Assembly (NCBI GenBank): GCA_903970165.1
Contig: CAJCHZ010000106.1
Span: 1-64,000, forward strand
From: Betaproteobacteria bacterium
Lineage (GTDB): Bacteria > Acidobacteriota > Terriglobia > Acidiferrales > UBA7541
Length of the DNA stretch: 64,000 nucleotides
Direction of reading: 5' to 3'
Positions within the stretch are counted from its first letter, which is position 1; every line of letters begins with the position of its first letter. A program made the position numbers and the translations under genes. This document shows positions 60,940-64,000 of the stretch, one piece after another. Under the pieces are notes generated by a model that did no database searches, had not been told where the DNA came from, and saw only the letters and a program-made list of their open reading frames with translations.

Positions 60940-62193
60940 GTGGAAAACGCAGAACCCGTATACAATCGATTTTCGTTTCGCTCCACAACTTCCATGCTGT
61001 GGACTGTTTACTTCATTTCGTTTTTCTGCGGAATGGCCCAATGCTTCGAGAATGTTTTTCTGCCGGAGTTTAAAGAGTTTTTTCATCTTGGATATCAAGA
61101 GCAGATGTACACCATGTTCGCAAAAAATATTCCCTTCTTGTTCGCTTGTTTTGTGGGCTCAAAGCTGGCCATCGTCGGATATAAGCGATGTCTGACGATT
61201 GCCATGCTGCTCTACGCCGCGGGAACCCTCCTGCTCATCCCGGGGTTGAGCCAAGGTCGTTACGAACTGCTTTTACTGGGTTTCTTTCTGATTGGTTCAG
61301 GTTTCACCGTTCAAATCGTCGCGATGAATCCGCTTCTCAGCGCACTCGGTCCACTTGATGGAAAATCCAGTCGCTTGAATTTCGGTAACGCACTTGGCGC
61401 TATCGCCCAAATCATCGCGCCTGCAACACTATCCTTCATTATTCCAGCGGCAGCGATCTCCGTTGCCGACAAACTCCCCTACATGAGGTCTCTTTTTCAA
61501 GTCCTCGGATTTTTACTCATCGTTCTGGCTTTGGTCACACTCTCCTTAAACGATGCCGGCATTCAATCCAAGATGGAGGCCTCCTTCCCCAGCGAGAATA
61601 CTGATTCGCAAAAATCCCTTTGGCATCGGCCGAAAGTTATACTCGGATTTATCAGCGTTTTTCTCGCGCTTGGCATCGAAGCAAGCCTGTTTGGCTTCTT
61701 CCGCAATTATGTCGAAAGTCCAGGCGGCGGTGGACTGTCCGCTCATCAGTCTGAGCGCCTCTTCACACTCTATTTCTTGTTATTCGCCTTAGGGCGGGTG
61801 GCAGCATCCTGGATCCAGACAAGAATTCGACCGTCCGTGCACATGGCCATCAATCTTCTTGCCGCGATCTTGTGTCTCTTCTTTGTCGTTTTCGGCAAGG
61901 GGTATATCGCTTTGGTGGCTATCACCATCATTGGTTTTTTCATTTCCATTTTTTATCCCACTTTATACGCGGTCGCTACCGAAGGCTTGGGAAACCTTAC
62001 AGGTCGCGCCTCAGGCTTGCTCACCCTGGGCTTCCTCGGCTGCGCCATCATACCGGTCTTGCAGGGTAGATTCGCCGACTCCGTTGGCATCCACCACTCT
62101 TACGTGGCCGCAATTCTCGTCTACTCATTCGTCTTTGTGTATGTTTTAAGAAACGCTAGTACGGAGACAGAGAGGCCCCCTTTACCAATCTGA
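60940..62193 (+). CDS. FucP-like MFS sugar:H+ symporter
   Basis: About 417 residues, using GTG at 60940; an in-frame TTG at 60910 is possible. Twelve hydrophobic helices fit the major facilitator fold. NPLLSALGPLDGKSSRLNFGNALGAIAQIIAP in the fourth and fifth helices matches the FucP-type L-fucose permease family, and the loop ESPGGGGLSAHQSERLFTLYFLLFALGRV separates the two halves. It should import a sugar with protons. Being the last gene after three secreted glycosidase-like genes, it is the best candidate in the window for taking up a released monosaccharide, possibly including D-apiose; that is inference. Confidence 0.85.
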   Translation: MENAEPVYNRFSFRSTTSMLWTVYFISFFCGMAQCFENVFLPEFKEFFHLGYQEQMYTMFAKNIPFLFACFVGSKLAIVGYKRCLTIAMLLYAAGTLLLIPGLSQGRYELLLLGFFLIGSGFTVQIVAMNPLLSALGPLDGKSSRLNFGNALGAIAQIIAPATLSFIIPAAAISVADKLPYMRSLFQVLGFLLIVLALVTLSLNDAGIQSKMEASFPSENTDSQKSLWHRPKVILGFISVFLALGIEASLFGFFRNYVESPGGGGLSAHQSERLFTLYFLLFALGRVAASWIQTRIRPSVHMAINLLAAILCLFFVVFGKGYIALVAITIIGFFISIFYPTLYAVATEGLGNLTGRASGLLTLGFLGCAIIPVLQGRFADSVGIHHSYVAAILVYSFVFVYVLRNASTETERPPLPI

Positions 62194-62269
62194 CCAGCAG
62201 CGGAGTTCCGAAGATTCCATCGAGCAATGCTCTTGGAGTTCCTGCCTAGCTATCTTGTTTTACCGTTCA

Positions 62270-62690
62270 CGGCGGTCCTAACGTCCGCGCTTCGTGTTCC
62301 GCACTCGCCGCCGGAGCATGCCTCACTTCGTCGAACGCCATCGGAAAAATCGCCACGATAGCCAGCACCATCCCTGCTAAATTGTTCTGACTTGGAATTC
62401 TTCTGGAGATCAGCAAAGACACCATTATGGTCACAAGGGGAAACAGCCCATTGACCATGGGAACCGCAATGATCGCTTTCCCATATCTCACCGCTTATTC
62501 AAACAGCAGACACCCAAGCGAATTCAGACTCTGAATCACCGCGGTTCGGTAGGGCCCGGACAATCCGCGATTGATCGGCGCGCTGAATCCTTCATCCACA
62601 ACGCGAGCATGAGCGGTGTCTGAAAGCAGAAAACAAAAGGCGGGCAGGGCAAAAGTCCACAGCGCAACGTTTCTTAGAATCGCCGAGAGG
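62270..62690 (-). pseudogene. DMT/EamA-type transporter relic
   Basis: On the minus strand one frame reads WTFALPAFCFLLSDTAH, then SGPYRTAVIQSLNSLGCLLFE, meets a TAA stop near 62492, and goes on in the same frame with AIIAVPMVNGLFPLVTIMV and SLLISRRIPSQNNLAGMVLAIV. The second part is the end of a drug/metabolite-type transporter. A premature stop and a missing 5' half mark it as dead. The downstream remainder (62194-62269) is intergenic. Confidence 0.6.
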
Positions 62691-62868
62691 GTGAGACAGG
62701 AATCGATTGTTCACCTCTCCCCAGGAGAAAAAACCTCCTTGGATGGTAACTGTCGTTTCTCGACCCTTCTATAAACTTTGTTCAACGAATTCTGACGAAG
62801 GGAACCAGCTCATGTAGATGCTGGCGAGACAACACCAGATTCTAATGGCATTCAACTTTGGTTCAGCG

Positions 62869-63363
62869 TCAAGCGTGGTCAACAAATCTGTAAGGCCCGC
62901 TCGCGACGCCGCATCCCGCAGGTCTTGTGCAGTCTGTTGGCAGTTGGATGATCTGCCGTAACTGCCTCGACATGGCGACAGGACTCACGGTCTCCTGATT
63001 ACGATGTGGTGTATTGGACCTCGTCCAAAACTGGAAATCTGCGAAACGTACAATAGGACCGGCCGAAGGGGAGGCAACATGGGTCGTAACGAGCAGGCAA
63101 GGCGCGGTGCGGAACCCTGCTTCGAGCTCATAAAAGGACTCGCCCCAAAGTAGCGCAGCGACGGGCATTCTTGAAACTCGTGTACACGCCTTGTACCTGT
63201 CTTTGCGAATTCGTTGCTTTGGGTGATCCTGGCACTTCATGAAATCAATAAATTGCGTGTTATCAGGAAGGGTCAGAATTCCGACTCCCTCCGCCCCCAA
63301 AGAGAAGGTAATAACCTGAGTAAATCGAAGAATGTCGAGCGCATCGCTCTTCGTGCGTGACAA
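62869..63363 (-). CDS. Doubtful hypothetical protein
   Basis: An open frame of 164 residues with no recognisable domain. The first 70 residues (DILRFTQVITFSLGAEGVGILTLPDNTQFIDFM) have a somewhat protein-like composition; the rest is poor in structure. No ribosome-binding site stands out, and the surroundings are decayed, so this may be part of a relic or chance. Between 62691 and 62868 I see nothing else. Confidence 0.25.
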   Translation of the reverse strand: MSRTKSDALDILRFTQVITFSLGAEGVGILTLPDNTQFIDFMKCQDHPKQRIRKDRYKACTRVSRMPVAALLWGESFYELEAGFRTAPCLLVTTHVASPSAGPIVRFADFQFWTRSNTPHRNQETVSPVAMSRQLRQIIQLPTDCTRPAGCGVASGPYRFVDHA

Positions 63364-63425
63364 TTCATCATCTCGAAGGTTGGGGTCGCGGTAGGGACAG
63401 CAGTTGACCTGGCGCCCCCCGCACG

Positions 63426-63458
63426 GATCCGCACGTGCAGGATTACTGCATGCGGCTC
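63426..63458 (-). ncRNA. Group II intron domain V-like hairpin
   Basis: On the minus strand the sequence GAGCCGCATG...CGTGCGGATC forms a 33-base hairpin with the AGC triad of group II intron domain V and a capped CAG-UAAU-CCUG tip. It lies immediately after the reverse-transcriptase C-terminus and is followed by GTGCGGGGGGCGCC, the usual sequence near the intron 3' end. With the reading frame upstream truncated, this is a relic. Confidence 0.6.
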
Positions 63459-63680
63459 TTACCTCGGATGTTTGGCGTCAAAGCGCAAATTGGGATAAGG
63501 ATGAAGGATGCTAGGTTTGGGGAGCCGGCGCTCTGCGATAGCCAAGAGTCGTGGCCACGTCATCCGACTCTTCTGGCTGCGCCGCCGTAGCGCGCGCATC
63601 CAGCGCCGGATCACCTGTAACCGAAAACTTCGAAGGCTTGCCAGATTCCCGGGGACTGCATGACGCCGAACAAAGCTAGA
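63459..63680 (-). pseudogene. Group II intron reverse transcriptase/maturase, C-terminal relic
   Basis: About 73 codons on the minus strand read HAVPGNLASLRSFRLQVIR, then WMRALRRRSQKSRMTWPRLLAIAERRLPKP and HPYPNLRFDAKHPR. The LRRRSQ...TW...LLP.P...HP.PN.RFD pattern is the C-terminal end of group II intron maturases. The reverse-transcriptase catalytic part is absent. The fragment is joined upstream to the 38-base repeat (63660-63697). Confidence 0.7.
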
Positions 63681-63697
63681 CGGACCCATCAGATAGA
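63660..63697 (+). repeat. 38-bp dispersed repeat, copy 2
   Basis: Begins ATGACGCCGAACAAAGCT and ends AGATAGA, about 87% identical to 14101-14138. Here it abuts the group II intron relic rather than a tRNA fragment. Both copies lie at junctions between decayed mobile DNA and other genes. Confidence 0.5.
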
Positions 63698-63750
63698 AGT
63701 CTCCCGTGGGTTCTTGGAGGTGGATAGGAACGCCCGGTTAATTTGGACAA

Positions 63751-64000
63751 TCATCGCTTTTTGCGCGACACCCAAACACTTTGAACCGGGTTGTGCCATC
63801 CGCCGTCTGAAGCGATGAGCACGTCAGCTTGTTTTGGCCCCCAGGTTTTGCGCTTGTAGGGGCGAACCCGATGGTGATTCTTGAGGACAGTTTCGACCGC
63901 CGCCCAGGCAGCCTCGACGGCGTCTTCACGCGTGAAGAGCGCTCCGTCGCCGGCCATGGCGTCGCTCAAAAGCCGCTCGTAGGGTGGTTCTTCTCCCGGC
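63751..64000 (-). CDS. zwf: Glucose-6-phosphate 1-dehydrogenase, C-terminal part (runs off the edge)
   Basis: The last about 82 residues are present: PPYERLLSDAMAGDGALFTREDAVEAAW then VLKNHHRVRPYKRKTWGPKQAD. PYERLxxDAMxGDxTLFxRxDEVExAW followed by Y..G.WGP..AD is the end of bacterial G6PD, the first enzyme of the oxidative pentose phosphate and Entner-Doudoroff routes. The 5' part lies beyond base 64000. It is the first clearly core-metabolism gene in the window and probably marks resident chromosome at the right border of the accessory region. Confidence 0.87.
   Translation of the reverse strand, partial: PGEEPPYERLLSDAMAGDGALFTREDAVEAAWAAVETVLKNHHRVRPYKRKTWGPKQADVLIASDGGWHNPVQSVWVSRKKR

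Noticed and set aside
1..64000. CRISPR array, rRNA operon or complete tRNA
   Set aside because: No regularly spaced repeats, rRNA-like segments or complete cloverleaf were seen when reading the sequence by eye; a covariance-model scan could still find a missed tRNA.

Overview
The window looks like a chromosomal stretch of an Acidobacteriota member (Terriglobia/Solibacteres type). Supporting this are a very large Oar-like TonB-dependent receptor with a carboxypeptidase-regulatory N-domain, a Ser/Thr kinase with a membrane anchor and a long repeat-rich C-terminus, two tandem CRTAC1-type (FG-GAP/UnbV) secreted proteins, many secreted glycoside hydrolases and a moderately GC-rich base composition. 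This is family-level inference, not a database match.

Layout. (1) 1-14.2 kb is an accessory region. It holds replication-relaxation-like mobile-element genes, an XRE regulator with a membrane partner, a PIN-domain toxin-antitoxin-like pair, orphan immunity-like genes (a decayed SMI1/SUKH gene and an ankyrin protein), small secreted or membrane proteins of unknown function, a Fic protein with an inverted-repeat operator, and a locus of small membrane proteins present in three partial copies. One IS3-family element (12591-14043, with ends and a 3-bp target duplication visible) is inserted in the third copy. (2) At 14.15-14.8 kb there is the 3' half of a tRNA-Pro(UGG), the C-terminus of a tyrosine integrase fused to the N-terminus of a second replication-relaxation-like gene. 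I read this as the scar of a tRNA-targeted island, probably one of two in tandem. (3) 15.3-23 kb has a Ser/Thr kinase, a DUF6259-type glycosidase and a CocE-type hydrolase. (4) 23.3-33.6 kb is the most informative block. It encodes a DUF4038/GH140-like hydrolase, a divergent nucleoside-hydrolase-like protein, a GH27 alpha-galactosidase and a four-gene operon that I read as a D-apiose pathway: ApsD-like dehydrogenase, ApnL-like lactonase, OiaC-like decarboxylase and ApnO-like oxidoisomerase. A divergent AraC regulator lies beside it. (5) 33.6-45.8 kb has a frameshifted TPR gene, a large secreted propeller/FN3/CBM protein, an operon of Gfo/Idh/MocA oxidoreductase, cytosolic TolB-like propeller and sugar epimerase, a second paralogous AraC regulator, and two coupled CRTAC1 proteins. 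(6) 45.8-62.2 kb has a minus-strand operon (TonB-dependent receptor, TPR protein, GH-A glycosidase with CBM9) and a plus-strand set (GH39-like, GH36-like, pectate-lyase-like beta-helix, FucP-like transporter). (7) 62.2-64 kb is decayed: a DMT transporter relic and a group II intron 3' relic, then the C-terminus of glucose-6-phosphate dehydrogenase running off the right edge.

Taken together, 18-62 kb reads as a plant cell-wall (pectin side chain) or plant-glycoside utilisation region. Secreted enzymes release sugars, the TonB receptor and MFS transporter import them, and cytosolic oxidoreductases and isomerases break them down under AraC control. The apiose operon would take D-apiose to L-erythrulose without phosphorylated intermediates. 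No complete rRNA, complete tRNA or CRISPR array was seen.
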